DNA of 26,494 nt, taken from COE1 sp965114465 (GTDB lineage Bacteria > Bacillota > Clostridia > Lachnospirales > Lachnospiraceae). The DNA is taken from positions 1-26,494 of the forward strand of contig CBCOYO010000032.1 in the NCBI GenBank assembly GCA_965114465.1, written 5' to 3'. The notes below the pieces were generated by a model that saw only the letters and a list, made by a program, of their open reading frames with translations, had not been told where the DNA came from and searched no databases. Of this stretch, positions 1 through 8,243 are shown in pieces (positions within the stretch are counted from its first letter, which is position 1; the number at the start of each line of letters is the position of its first letter). The position numbers were made by a program, and so were the translations under genes.

Positions 1-1
1 A

Positions 2-1387
2 GAACCACCAATAAATCAATCAACGCCCCCAAAAATCTCAGTTATTCTGCCCTCCTTAAATGTGGCAGCGTATATTCGGGAATGTATAGAAAGTGTAATA
101 AATCAAACACTATCAGACATTGAGATTTTATGTATTGATGCAGGCTCTACAGATGGAACTTGCGAAATTATTAAAGAATATGCCGCCAAAGACAGCCGTA
201 TCCATTTTATTTTATCTGACAAAAAAAGTTACGGCTACCAAATCAATCTTGGTATTGATAGGGCTAAAGGGGAATATCTAGGAATTGTAGAAACCGATGA
301 TAGCATTGAACCAGATATGTATGAGATATTGTATAAAACAGCAGTTGAAAACAACCTTGATTATGCAAAAGCCGGCTTTTATACGTTAGTCACGCCTTAC
401 GAGGGGGAACAATATCTTTTGGAGAATCCGTTAAGTGATACCGATCAGGTTCTCTCGGCACAATATTTTATGAAAAAAAGTTTATCCCCTGATATTTACA
501 TATGGAATGGAATCTATAAGCTGGCATTTTTGCGGGAATTTCATATTCGATTAAATGAAAGCCAAGGGGCGGCTTTTCAAGATTGCGGATTTCGCTATCT
601 GACAGATATGAATCTTCGCAGAGGTATGTTTATCAAGAAACAGTTTTACAGATATAGGCGGGACAACGCGGCAGCTTCGACATACAATCCCAATTTTGCC
701 AGATTTAATCTTGAGGAATGCAGATATATTCGGGAAAAAATGAGAGAATATGGCATAACAGACAGGGAACGGTGGGCTTTTATGGCTAGAGAAACAGTAA
801 TGATGGCACTTTCGCCGTATACGACCTTTAGAGAACATAGTCTTCCGAATCAATCAGTTTTATCAGCACTGGATGAATTTCGTAAAATTATGATTCAGGA
901 TAGGGAACAGGGGCTTTTAAAACAGGAGGAAATGTTTCCGGCGCACTGGATTGAGATGCGCTTATTTTCTGAATATCCAGATGCCTTTGAAGCGTATATT
1001 TCTGTTAAGGCGAAGGCGGATTATGATATTTATGGTAATTTTGTACAGAAAATGGCAGAGAAGAAACAGCTTGTGATATTTTGCACAGGGAAAGTGGCGA
1101 AATATGCGCTTTGCCTAATGCGGATGAATCGTTTGGAAAACATTGTGGCTGTATGCGATAATGACAGCATGAAGTGGGGAAATAAATATCAAAGTTATGA
1201 AATACTATCGCCTGAAGAAACCGTGCGGCGGTATCCCCATGCACATTATCTGGTGGCAAAGCAGTCCCAACCAGAGGAAATTATAGAACAATTATTAGAC
1301 TATGGCATTTTCAAAGAAAACATATCTGTTTACAAACTTCCGCTAAATGCATTTGGAAGTACGAACTTATTTATGAGAGGATTGTAA
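2..1387 (+). CDS. GT2 family glycosyltransferase with C-terminal Rossmann-like module (5' partial)
   Basis: The reading frame is open from base 2, and the canonical GT2 start (KISVILPSLN) is encoded at about 32-61, so the gene begins upstream of the window and the GTG at 62 is internal. GT2 signs are CIDAGSTDGT followed by the acidic ETDDS, matching the nucleotide-sugar and metal site of GT-A enzymes. These transfer sugars from NDP-sugars during glycan assembly at the inner membrane face; donor and acceptor cannot be read here. After a helical middle region, the last ~100 residues (nt ~1060-1370) form a separate Rossmann-like module (LVIFCTGKVAKYA, then VCDNDSMKWGNK) that recurs in the next three genes. 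No transmembrane segment is apparent. The stop is one base before the next ATG, so the genes are probably co-transcribed. Confidence 0.88.
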   Translation, partial: EPPINQSTPPKISVILPSLNVAAYIRECIESVINQTLSDIEILCIDAGSTDGTCEIIKEYAAKDSRIHFILSDKKSYGYQINLGIDRAKGEYLGIVETDDSIEPDMYEILYKTAVENNLDYAKAGFYTLVTPYEGEQYLLENPLSDTDQVLSAQYFMKKSLSPDIYIWNGIYKLAFLREFHIRLNESQGAAFQDCGFRYLTDMNLRRGMFIKKQFYRYRRDNAAASTYNPNFARFNLEECRYIREKMREYGITDRERWAFMARETVMMALSPYTTFREHSLPNQSVLSALDEFRKIMIQDREQGLLKQEEMFPAHWIEMRLFSEYPDAFEAYISVKAKADYDIYGNFVQKMAEKKQLVIFCTGKVAKYALCLMRMNRLENIVAVCDNDSMKWGNKYQSYEILSPEETVRRYPHAHYLVAKQSQPEEIIEQLLDYGIFKENISVYKLPLNAFGSTNLFMRGL

Positions 1388-1388
1388 G

Positions 1389-4051
1389 ATGACACCAGAA
1401 CAACGATTGCGGGAACTTCCAAAGGGAATAATTAAGTGGTATAAAATAGAAAAGGGCAGTAAGATTGGCTGTATTATGGCACAGTATGGAAATAGCAGAT
1501 TGATTGCAGAGGCGCTAGAAGAGGAACAATTTTGTGTAAGCCGGATTCCGCTTGAAAAACTGAATGAATTTTGTGTAAGTCGGATTTTGCTTGAAAAAGA
1601 AGATAAATTACGTGTAAGCCAGATTCCGCTTGAAAAACTGGATNNNNNNNNNNNNNNNNNNNNNNNNNNNNNNNNNNNNNNNNNNNNNNNNNNNNNNNNN
1701 NNNNNNNNNNNNNNNNNNNNNNNNNNNNNNNNNNNNNNNNNNNGCTTGAAAAAGAAGATAAATTACGTGTAAGCCAGATTCCGCTTGAAAAACTGGATAA
1801 TATAAAAGAATGCGCAATGGATACGAGTGAACATTGTGAAGAATGTCAAGGGAATTTAGATAGTGCCAATATAGATAAGAAAGAGTCTTATGATATTATA
1901 ATTGCAGTGGATATAATTGAATATGCCTTTGACGTGGTTCGTGTTTTAAAGCTAATTCGTTCACTGCTGAAACCAGATGGAAAATTGTTAGTGGCTGCTG
2001 ACAACCGATTGGGGATTCGTTATTTTTGCGGTGATCAGGATATTTTTACTGGAAAGAATTATGACAGCATAGAGAATTACCGGCATTTACTGCCGTGGGA
2101 GCGTGAAACGATAAAGGGCAGAACTTATTCCAAGGCGGAGCTTCTTTGCTTTTTAGAAAAAGCAGGTTTTTTAAAGCATTGCGTTTATTCTGTATTTCCG
2201 AGAATTTCCAATCCCCAATTGCTTTTGGCGGAGGATTATATGCCAAATGAAGCCTTGGATATCCGCGTGTTTCCCGAATATAACAATCCCGATACGATAT
2301 TTCTTATGGAGGAAGAACTTTATCCAGATTTAATGAAGAATGGGCTGCTTCATGGTATGGCAAACGGATTTTTTATAGAATGTTCGCTACAAGGGGAGTT
2401 TTCTCCAATACAGCAGGTTACGCTTTCTGGTGAACGGGGGCTAGAAAATGCAATGGCAACGATAATTGGAAGGAATGGAATCGTTGAGAAGCGGGCAATG
2501 TATCAGATGGGGCAGAAGAAAATAGAATTGCTTTTGAACAACAATATGTATCTGGCAGCACATGGGGTTAAGATGATTGATGCCAAGATAGAAGACGATG
2601 CTTTTGTAATGCCATATGTGACAGGGAAGCCGGCTAATGACTATTTTAGGGAACTTTTACAGTGCGGAATAGAAGTATTTTTACAGAAATTAGATGCTTT
2701 TTGGGATATTATTTGTAATTCTTCTGACCCTGTTTTGTTAGATGAAGTGAATTGGGAACAGTTTGAACCGGGATGGGAAAAGCGAAAGAAGGATGATCCC
2801 AACCGTGACAAATGGAAAAAGATTGCTTTGGGTTCAGAGGAAGAAAGAGAAGAATTAGGCGTAATTTTAAAAAGAGGGTATCTTGACCTAGTTTCGCTAA
2901 ACTGCTTTTATTTGGACAATTCTTTTGTATTTTATGATCAGGAGTTATTTCTTGAGAACGTACCAGCAAAGGCAATTATGGTAAGAACTATTGAGTTTAT
3001 TTACAAATTTAATGACCAGTTGGATAGAATCCTTCCAAGAAAAGAACTGTTTGAACGATACGGTATGCTGAAATATATGGAATTATATCAAAAATTTATT
3101 AGTCGTTTTTTAAATATTCTGCGCGGTGATGACGGGCTTTCTGATTATTTTAAAGAAGGCAGGCGGGACTATGGAACGGTGATGGATAATCGTAAGCGAC
3201 TAAATTATTCAGGTGAACAATATACCATGATTTTTAAGGATATTTTTCATCATATTCGAGGGCGCAGATTGTATCTTTTTGGATCGGGAAAATATGCACA
3301 GCGGTTTCTGGAAAAGTATGGGCATATATATCCAATAACGGGATATTTGGATAATGATCAAAACCGTTGGGGTACAGAAATAGAAGGGAATCCTGTATTA
3401 AATCCGGCAATATTAAAACAAATGAATCCCGTAGAGTATAAGGTTATTGTCTGTATCAGCAATTATATGCCAGTTGTGCGGCAGCTTCGCAGAGAGGGGA
3501 TTCCAAATTTTAGTGTATTTAACCCCAATTTGCAATATAGAGATGAAATTGTGCCTGAAAATCAGCCTTTGGAAACAGATGGAATGCTTCGCGTATCAGA
3601 AAGCAGTTTATCAAAAAAATCTGCCAAAAAATATAATATCGGCTATATCGCAGGTGTCTTTGACCTTTTCCATATCGGACACCTAAATCTGCTGCGGCGT
3701 GCAAAGGAGCAGTGCAATTATCTAATTGTGGGAGTTGTTACAGACGAGGGTGTGATAAAGCACAAGAAATCAAGTCCCAAAATTCCGTTTGAGGAGCGTA
3801 TTGCGATTGTGCGTGCGTGTCGATATGTGGATGAGGCGGTTGAGATACCGCTTGATCAAGGAGATACCGATGAGGCATACCGCAGATATCGATTTGATGT
3901 GCAGTTTTCGGGGAGCGATTATGCAGATGATCCAAAGTGGGGCGCTAAGAAAGAATTTTTGCAACGGCATGGAGCAGATTTGGTGTTTTTTCCTTATACG
4001 GAGGGGATTAGTACAACACAGTTAAAAGACGCAATCAATTTGCAAGGATGA
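1389..4051 (+). CDS. Fused SAM methyltransferase / kinase-like / Rossmann module / cytidylyltransferase, interrupted by an assembly gap
   Basis: I read this as one gene split by the N run at 1644-1743. The part before the gap is open from ATG 1389 (AGAGG 8 bases upstream); the part after it is open in another frame, but both sides encode the same 13-residue repeat, so the frame change is best explained by a wrong gap length. Domains in order: a class I methyltransferase (YDIIIAVDIIEYA, LLKPDGKLLVAADNRLG); a middle region ending in FYLDNSFVFYDQE, reminiscent of APH/choline-kinase folds (weak); a Rossmann-like module (LYLFGSGKYAQRF, GYLDNDQNRWG); and a C-terminal cytidylyltransferase of the glycerol-phosphate/phosphoethanolamine type with GVFDLFHIGH (HxGH at 3671-3682) and EGISTTQ (4001-4021). 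The last domain should make a CDP-alcohol from CTP and an alcohol phosphate. Substrates are unknown. Confidence 0.8.
1530..1801 (+). repeat. 39-bp in-frame coding tandem repeat spanning an assembly gap
   Basis: Units start at 1530, 1569 and 1608, and a full unit is at 1763-1801 after the gap, preceded by the end of another at 1744-1762. Each encodes 13 residues such as FCVSRIPLEKLNE, FCVSRILLEKEDK and LRVSQIPLEKLDN. Types ending in EKLNE/EKLDN and in EKEDK alternate. The array sits in the N-terminal half of the methyltransferase domain, where the second strand of the SAM fold would be expected. Confidence 0.85.
1644..1743. other. Assembly gap (100 N)
   Basis: Exactly 100 undetermined bases lie inside the 39-bp repeat, the usual placeholder for a gap of unknown length. 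From repeat phase, the missing stretch should be 23 + 39k bases; any such length also restores one reading frame across the gap. Confidence 0.95.
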
Positions 4052-4108
4052 AAAAACGGGATTCCGATTGTAAAAACTTCCATTGCAGACAAAGGAGGAG
4101 TAGGAACA

Positions 4109-5266
4109 TTGTTAAGCAGTAAAAATGTGATTGGATCGCTGGAGGAGTTACGTAATATATTTCGTTCAGATAAGCGTGTGAATTTCTATGGTGCAGGAGT
4201 ACGTTTGTATTTGTTTTATCAGACGCTGGATGAATGTAATATAACTGTCAGGGCTGACAGAATCCTTGTTTCGTCAGCGAAAGGAAATCCTAAACAGATA
4301 CACGGTATTCCTGTTATGGAATTTTCGCAGGAACTTCTTACACAAGAGGATATTGTACTTCTTACATTGAGCGAGTGCTATGTTGAAGATGTGGAAAATA
4401 TACTACTGCGTACAAAGGCGCAGGTATTTAGAATCAATTTTGACATTATTGATGCTATTCCGTCAAATGAGGTAAGGAGCAGCATTACTCCATTTATAGA
4501 GAAATTTGAAATAGATTTTCCGCAGTGGAATGTACCCAACGGAAAATATCCAAAGTGTGCATGGAGCATGTGGTGGCAGGGGGAAAATGCTGCACCTGAT
4601 ATTGTCAAGACATGCTGGAAAAGCCAAAAACAAAATATCCCATATGGAGTAAAACATATAATTATTACTAAGGATAATTTCAAAAAGTATATAGACATTC
4701 CAGATTATGTTTTGGACAAATATGAAAAAGGATATATTATGCCGGCACACCTTTCGGATATTGTAAGGTGTTGTTTGCTGTATCAATATGGTGGGGTGTG
4801 GTTGGATGCTACAATATTAATGTGTGCATCAATGCCAGAAGAATGTATGCAGTATCCTATTTATACAAGAACGACGGCAGGAAGAGAGTTTCATTCCAAG
4901 GCTGTGTGGGCTATTTGGTTTTTGTGTGCCCAAAAAGGTGAAAAACTTTTCCGATTTGTAATGGAAGCATATTTTTATTATTTTCGGCATTATAACAAAA
5001 TAAAATATTATTTGATGACAGATTACCTGATAGGAATTGCGTGTAATATATTTCCCGAAATATGTAACAAGCTGAACCAAATATCATACAACAATATTGG
5101 TGCTATGGAGCTTGGAAAACATTTGGAGGAAGCATATAATGAGCAGGAATATAACAAGTATATAGACAATACTTTTATTCAGAAACTTACATGGCATGGA
5201 AAAAAATATGCTGAAGATTCCTTTTACAGCCATATTATAAACGCATATGGAGGAATAGAAAATTGA
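4109..5266 (+). CDS. Capsular-polysaccharide-type glycosyltransferase (Caps_synth/GT32-like) with N-terminal Rossmann-like module
   Basis: A TTG start at 4109 is chosen because AAAGGAGGAG lies at 4091-4100, about 9 bases upstream. Residues ~20-110 form the Rossmann-like module (VNFYGAGVRLYLF) seen in the neighbouring genes, here N-terminal and with a less conserved acidic strand. The remainder matches capsule-synthesis glycosyltransferases: WSMWWQGENAAPDIVKTCW, HIIITKDN, then HLSDIVRCCLLYQYGGVWLDAT, where the Asp of WLDAT (residue ~233) is the DXD-type metal and sugar-nucleotide site. Such enzymes add sugars to capsule or other surface polymers. The 58-base spacer to the previous gene has no terminator, so this belongs to the same operon. 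Donor and acceptor are unknown. Confidence 0.85.
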   Translation: MLSSKNVIGSLEELRNIFRSDKRVNFYGAGVRLYLFYQTLDECNITVRADRILVSSAKGNPKQIHGIPVMEFSQELLTQEDIVLLTLSECYVEDVENILLRTKAQVFRINFDIIDAIPSNEVRSSITPFIEKFEIDFPQWNVPNGKYPKCAWSMWWQGENAAPDIVKTCWKSQKQNIPYGVKHIIITKDNFKKYIDIPDYVLDKYEKGYIMPAHLSDIVRCCLLYQYGGVWLDATILMCASMPEECMQYPIYTRTTAGREFHSKAVWAIWFLCAQKGEKLFRFVMEAYFYYFRHYNKIKYYLMTDYLIGIACNIFPEICNKLNQISYNNIGAMELGKHLEEAYNEQEYNKYIDNTFIQKLTWHGKKYAEDSFYSHIINAYGGIEN

Positions 5267-5349
5267 TAGATTTTGACCGAGAAATAGAAGAAATATGGGA
5301 GTTTATAAATCATGAAAAAAGTCTGTGCAATGGCAAGTACTATTTTTAA
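5263..5349 (+). CDS. Possible short coupled ORF (28 aa), unknown
   Basis: A TTG at 5263 overlaps the TGA of the upstream gene (TTGA) and has GGAGG about 9 bases before it. It could encode 28 residues beginning MIDFDREIEEIWEFINHEK, ending after the ATG of the next gene in another frame. It may be a coupling peptide, a gene remnant or chance. There is no homology evidence. Confidence 0.2.
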   Translation: MIDFDREIEEIWEFINHEKSLCNGKYYF

Positions 5350-6601
5350 TCCTGAGAAACCAAAACAAAGCTTTAATGAACTAGAAGCAGTAGGACTGCA
5401 TGAGGTAATGTTTGATTTTGGTTTAATAATATCGCCGGAAGGGATATTGATTGACCGCAATAGTGAAGAACCCAAATTTAAGTCGCAAAAAACAAGAAAG
5501 TCATATCAAACAATTATCGAGCAGTTTACGGAGCACAGCTTTTTGCCTTCGATTGCAAGACTGCCGTTTGTTGATGTGCGTTTAAATCCTGGAAATATAT
5601 ATCAATATAAGGAGTTAAATAATCTGATTTTGCAAGTTAATATAGACTGTATTAGGGCTTGTGAGGAAATGGGATGCTACAATATTATTATACAGCCATT
5701 ATTCGCAGGATTAAAACCAGAGGAACAATGGGAAGCAAATAAAGCATTTTTCTTGACGCTTGCGTCAGCGTGTCAGAATAAGAATACAAGGCTTTTGTTA
5801 ATCAATCAATGTCAAAACTTTAATGGTCATTTAGTGCGTGGCGTTTGTTCGGATGGAATGGGTGCAGCGAGGTGGTTAGATGCATTAAATCAAGAAGCAG
5901 GCAGGGACTGTTTTGGATTTTGTCTTGATGTGGGAATTTGTAATTTATGCGGACAAAATATGCAGAGTATGGCAATGGCTTTGGACAAGCGGATTTGGGC
6001 GGTAATTCTTACAGAGAATGACGGAAAGAATTTCGCGAAGCTTCTTCCTTTTACTAACGCCTATGGGCGCAGTTCCACAATGGATTGGCTAAGTGCTGTT
6101 AGAGGGCTTAGAGATATTTGTTTTGATGGGTATTTAATACTGGAAACAGTCGATACAACAGTTGCATTTTCTCCATTATTACAGCCCTATTTATTTCCCG
6201 TCTATAAAGCGCTTCTTGATTATTTTGCAATGCAGATTAATATTGAAAAAGACTTGAAAAAATACAATAAGCTTGTTCTTTTCGGGGCAGGGAATATGTG
6301 CCGCAATTATATGAAGTGTTATGGCGAAAAGTATCCGCCGCTTTTTACGTGCGACAATAATCCAAAGTTATGGAATACAGAATTTGAGGGTTTGCAGGTA
6401 AAAAATCCAGAAGAATTAAAAACACTCCCGAAAGACTGCGGCGTTATTATCTGCAATATTTTTTATCGTGAGATAGAGCATCAACTGCGGGCAATGGGGA
6501 TTGAAAATATCGGATATTTTAATGATGAATATATGCCCTCATTCTATTTTGAAAGATTAAAAAGGGAAGTGGAATTTGAGGAGGAAAGAAGTTTAAAGTA
6601 A
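5312..6601 (+). CDS. TIM-barrel sugar-phosphate isomerase/epimerase-like protein with C-terminal Rossmann-like module
   Basis: The first ~300 residues have the strand pattern of the xylose-isomerase-like / AP-endonuclease-2 TIM barrel: an N-terminal strand (VCAMAST), RLPFVDVRL, a central strand with CYNIIIQPL, FGFCLDVGICN with a likely metal-binding Asp, and a late strand GYLILETVD with a candidate metal-binding Glu. The predicted reaction would be isomerisation or epimerisation of a sugar or polyol. Residues ~320-415 are another copy of the Rossmann-like module (KLVLFGAGNMCRNY, FTCDNNPKLWN, EHQLRAMGIENIGYF), most similar to the one in the fusion gene at 1389. The start is ATG 5312 with GGGAG about 10 bases upstream. 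The stop codon lies within the left arm of the inverted repeat at 6599-6708. Domain identity is moderately sure; substrate is not. Confidence 0.7.
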   Translation: MKKVCAMASTIFNPEKPKQSFNELEAVGLHEVMFDFGLIISPEGILIDRNSEEPKFKSQKTRKSYQTIIEQFTEHSFLPSIARLPFVDVRLNPGNIYQYKELNNLILQVNIDCIRACEEMGCYNIIIQPLFAGLKPEEQWEANKAFFLTLASACQNKNTRLLLINQCQNFNGHLVRGVCSDGMGAARWLDALNQEAGRDCFGFCLDVGICNLCGQNMQSMAMALDKRIWAVILTENDGKNFAKLLPFTNAYGRSSTMDWLSAVRGLRDICFDGYLILETVDTTVAFSPLLQPYLFPVYKALLDYFAMQINIEKDLKKYNKLVLFGAGNMCRNYMKCYGEKYPPLFTCDNNPKLWNTEFEGLQVKNPEELKTLPKDCGVIICNIFYREIEHQLRAMGIENIGYFNDEYMPSFYFERLKREVEFEEERSLK

Positions 6602-6708
6602 CAGTTCAGCCCCGTGAAACAGCGTAGTGGCAGAGATGCATCAAGCCACCACGAAGTGGTTTTGTATGGCTTGATGCCTGTAACAGAAAGCCAAAGGCTG
6701 AACTGTTA
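6599..6708. repeat. 110-bp element bounded by 13-bp perfect inverted repeats
   Basis: TAACAGTTCAGCC at 6599-6611 and its complement GGCTGAACTGTTA at 6696-6708 bracket a REP-like hairpin. The left arm supplies the stop codon of the preceding gene. The architecture suggests a small palindromic mobile element or a large RNA/DNA cruciform. Confidence 0.75.
6624..6686 (+). repeat. REP-like element, copy A
   Basis: The order is GTAGTGG (6624-6630), outer stem GCATCAAGCC/GGCTTGATGC (6638-6647 with 6668-6677), inner stem ACCAC-GAA-GTGGT (6648-6660), a 3'-side bulge TTTGTAT (6661-6667), and GTAACAG at 6680-6686. A GTAG head 5' of an imperfect hairpin is the hallmark of REP sequences mobilised by RAYT/TnpA-REP transposases. 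Copy B has the same plan with different stem bases. Confidence 0.65.
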
Positions 6709-6725
6709 CAGTTTATAGGGCTTTT

Positions 6726-6772
6726 AAGGTCTAGCACGATTTCTTAATGAAATCTTGTGTCAGACCTTTTTT
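6726..6772 (+). terminator. Rho-independent terminator of the glycan locus
   Basis: A stem with AAGGTCT and AGACCTT arms encloses an inner GATTTC/GAAATC pairing with a TTAAT loop. It is followed by a run of six T, counting the last two of the stem. It lies about 125 bases after the last glycan gene and would separate that operon from the radical SAM genes. Confidence 0.75.
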
Positions 6773-6815
6773 CATGTTATTCTATAATAAGTATAACTTG
6801 CTAACAGTTTAGGCA

Positions 6816-6840
6816 GGTCTGCGCATTTACTGCGCTGACC
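6816..6840. other. Short GC-rich hairpin
   Basis: GGTC-T-GCGCA-TTTAC-TGCGC-T-GACC folds with one T/T mismatch. No T tract follows, so it is not an obvious terminator. It lies just before REP-like copy B and may belong to the same structured element. Confidence 0.6.
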
Positions 6841-6850
6841 GTAATAAAAT

Positions 6851-6904
6851 GTAGTGGTTGGAGGTATCCAGCCCATCGCGAAGCGATTTTCAATGGCTGG
6901 ATAC
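6851..6904 (+). repeat. REP-like element, copy B
   Basis: GTAGTGG (6851-6857) precedes outer stem GTATCCAGCC/GGCTGGATAC (6864-6873 with 6895-6904), inner stem ATCGC-GAA-GCGAT (6875-6887) and bulge TTTCAAT before the right outer arm. The inner tip contains GCGAAGC, a sequence known to form an unusually stable DNA mini-hairpin. It has the same orientation as copy A, 227 bases further on. Confidence 0.65.
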
Positions 6905-6936
6905 GTAACAGTTCAATGGGTTATCTGAACTGTTAC
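6905..6936. repeat. 11-bp perfect inverted repeat
   Basis: GTAACAGTTCA and TGAACTGTTAC are separated by 10 bases. The arms match the terminal repeat of the element at 6599-6708, so the intergenic stretch carries two related palindromic ends. It ends 20 bases before the start of the first radical SAM gene and would be in its leader. Confidence 0.7.
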
Positions 6937-6956
6937 ATAACATAAGGGGGATTATA

Positions 6957-8243
6957 ATGAATCCATATATACAGTATATGTACAGTTATCCGCATAAAAC
7001 GGCATACCGTCCGCTTACGGGGATTTCTCTAGGCGATTATGCGCCTTTACTTTCCGGCGGCGGTCATGGGTTATATCTTCATATTCCGTTTTGTCAGGCA
7101 AAGTGCGGATATTGTAACTTGTTTTCTGTTGCTGGACAGAACATGGATAGAGTGGACAGGTATTTAGATGCGGTGGAACGCCAATGTAGGCAATATCAGG
7201 AAGTGCTTGCGCCGATTGAATCAGAATTTTCGGAGTTGGTTATTGGTGGCGGAACACCATTGTGTTTAACGGAGAAACAGTTAGACAGAATGTTTACAAT
7301 GCTGCATCACTATTTTCGTTTTGCCGCAAATAAGGAAGTTATTATAGAAACAGCGCCAAATCAAACATCCCAAGAGAAGCTTAGGATTTTAAAGCAGGCG
7401 GGCACGACAAGAATCAGCATTGGGATACAAAGCTTTTCTGATAAAGAATTGAAAGCATTTCGCAGACAGCATAATGTGCAGGCTGCAAGAAAAGCGCTGG
7501 AATTAATAAATATGTTCGATTTTGGGTGTGTAAATATGGATTTTATTTACGGAAATCCGCAGCAGAGTGCGGAAAGTTTGATGATATCGCTAAAAGAAGC
7601 ACTATGCTATGAACCAGATGAAATTTTTCTTTATCCGCTGTATGTACGACAGGGGGTTGGATTGGAACGTGAAGGCGTAGTCTGCAATCCCCAACGGGCG
7701 TATGCGCAGTATCAGGCGGGCAGTCGTTTTTTGCGGGAGGCGGGATTGCGTCAGGATTCTATGCGAAGGTTTGTAAAGCAGAAGCAAAAGCGTGCATTTT
7801 CGGAATGCGGTTTTGGAACGTCGCTGGGGCTGGGGTGCGGTGGACGCAGTTATCTGGGGAAGCTGCATTTCTGTACACCTTACGCCGTTTCTGCTAAGGC
7901 GTGTGCGGCGCAGTTGGAAGCGTTTCTGCAAACGGCAGATTTTACGCAGATTACAAACGGTATTATATTGTCCGAGGAGGAATTAAAAAGGCGTTATATT
8001 ATCCGGCACTTGCTAATTTATCCAGGCGTGGATTGTGAGCAGTACCAAGCCCATTTTGGCAGTCCAGTTATGACGGATTTTCCAATATTGGAGAAATGGG
8101 TGACGCAAGGTTATATAGCGAAGGCAGGGCAGATGCTTGCACTGACGCCGCAGGGGCTTGGACTTTCTGATTTCCTTGGGCCGCAGTTGATTTCGCCCGA
8201 GATTGCGGAAAGAATGGAGAAGTGGGAGGAAGTAGATAGATGA
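6957..8243 (+). CDS. STM4012-family radical SAM protein (HemN/HemW-like fold)
   Basis: The N-terminus (YMYSYPHKTAYRPLT) and LYLHIPFCQAKCGYCNLF are typical of the STM4012 family; C46, C50 and C53 form the CxxxCxxC site for the 4Fe-4S cluster that cleaves S-adenosylmethionine. Further hallmarks are GGGTPLCLT, SIGIQSF, DFIYGNPQQ, YPLYVRQGVGLER, DSMRRF and LGLGCGGRSYLG. The family resembles coproporphyrinogen dehydrogenase and HemW, but its real substrate is unknown and heme synthesis should not be assumed. ATG 6957 has AAGGGGG about 7 bases upstream. The stop overlaps the next gene's start (ATGA), indicating translational coupling. The upstream ~180 bases lack a clear promoter, although a TATAAT lies at 6783-6788. 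Confidence 0.88.
   Translation: MNPYIQYMYSYPHKTAYRPLTGISLGDYAPLLSGGGHGLYLHIPFCQAKCGYCNLFSVAGQNMDRVDRYLDAVERQCRQYQEVLAPIESEFSELVIGGGTPLCLTEKQLDRMFTMLHHYFRFAANKEVIIETAPNQTSQEKLRILKQAGTTRISIGIQSFSDKELKAFRRQHNVQAARKALELINMFDFGCVNMDFIYGNPQQSAESLMISLKEALCYEPDEIFLYPLYVRQGVGLEREGVVCNPQRAYAQYQAGSRFLREAGLRQDSMRRFVKQKQKRAFSECGFGTSLGLGCGGRSYLGKLHFCTPYAVSAKACAAQLEAFLQTADFTQITNGIILSEEELKRRYIIRHLLIYPGVDCEQYQAHFGSPVMTDFPILEKWVTQGYIAKAGQMLALTPQGLGLSDFLGPQLISPEIAERMEKWEEVDR

Noticed and set aside
1389..1817. Two separate genes, or a frameshifted pseudogene, at the methyltransferase
   Set aside because: The frame changes only across a 100-N filler inside a repeat whose units match on both sides, so a wrong gap length explains it.
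6957..8243. Heme-synthesis enzyme HemN or chaperone HemW
   Set aside because: The N-terminal YSYPHKTAYRPL block, the YPLYVR stretch and coupling to an STM4011-type gene point to the STM4012 family instead.
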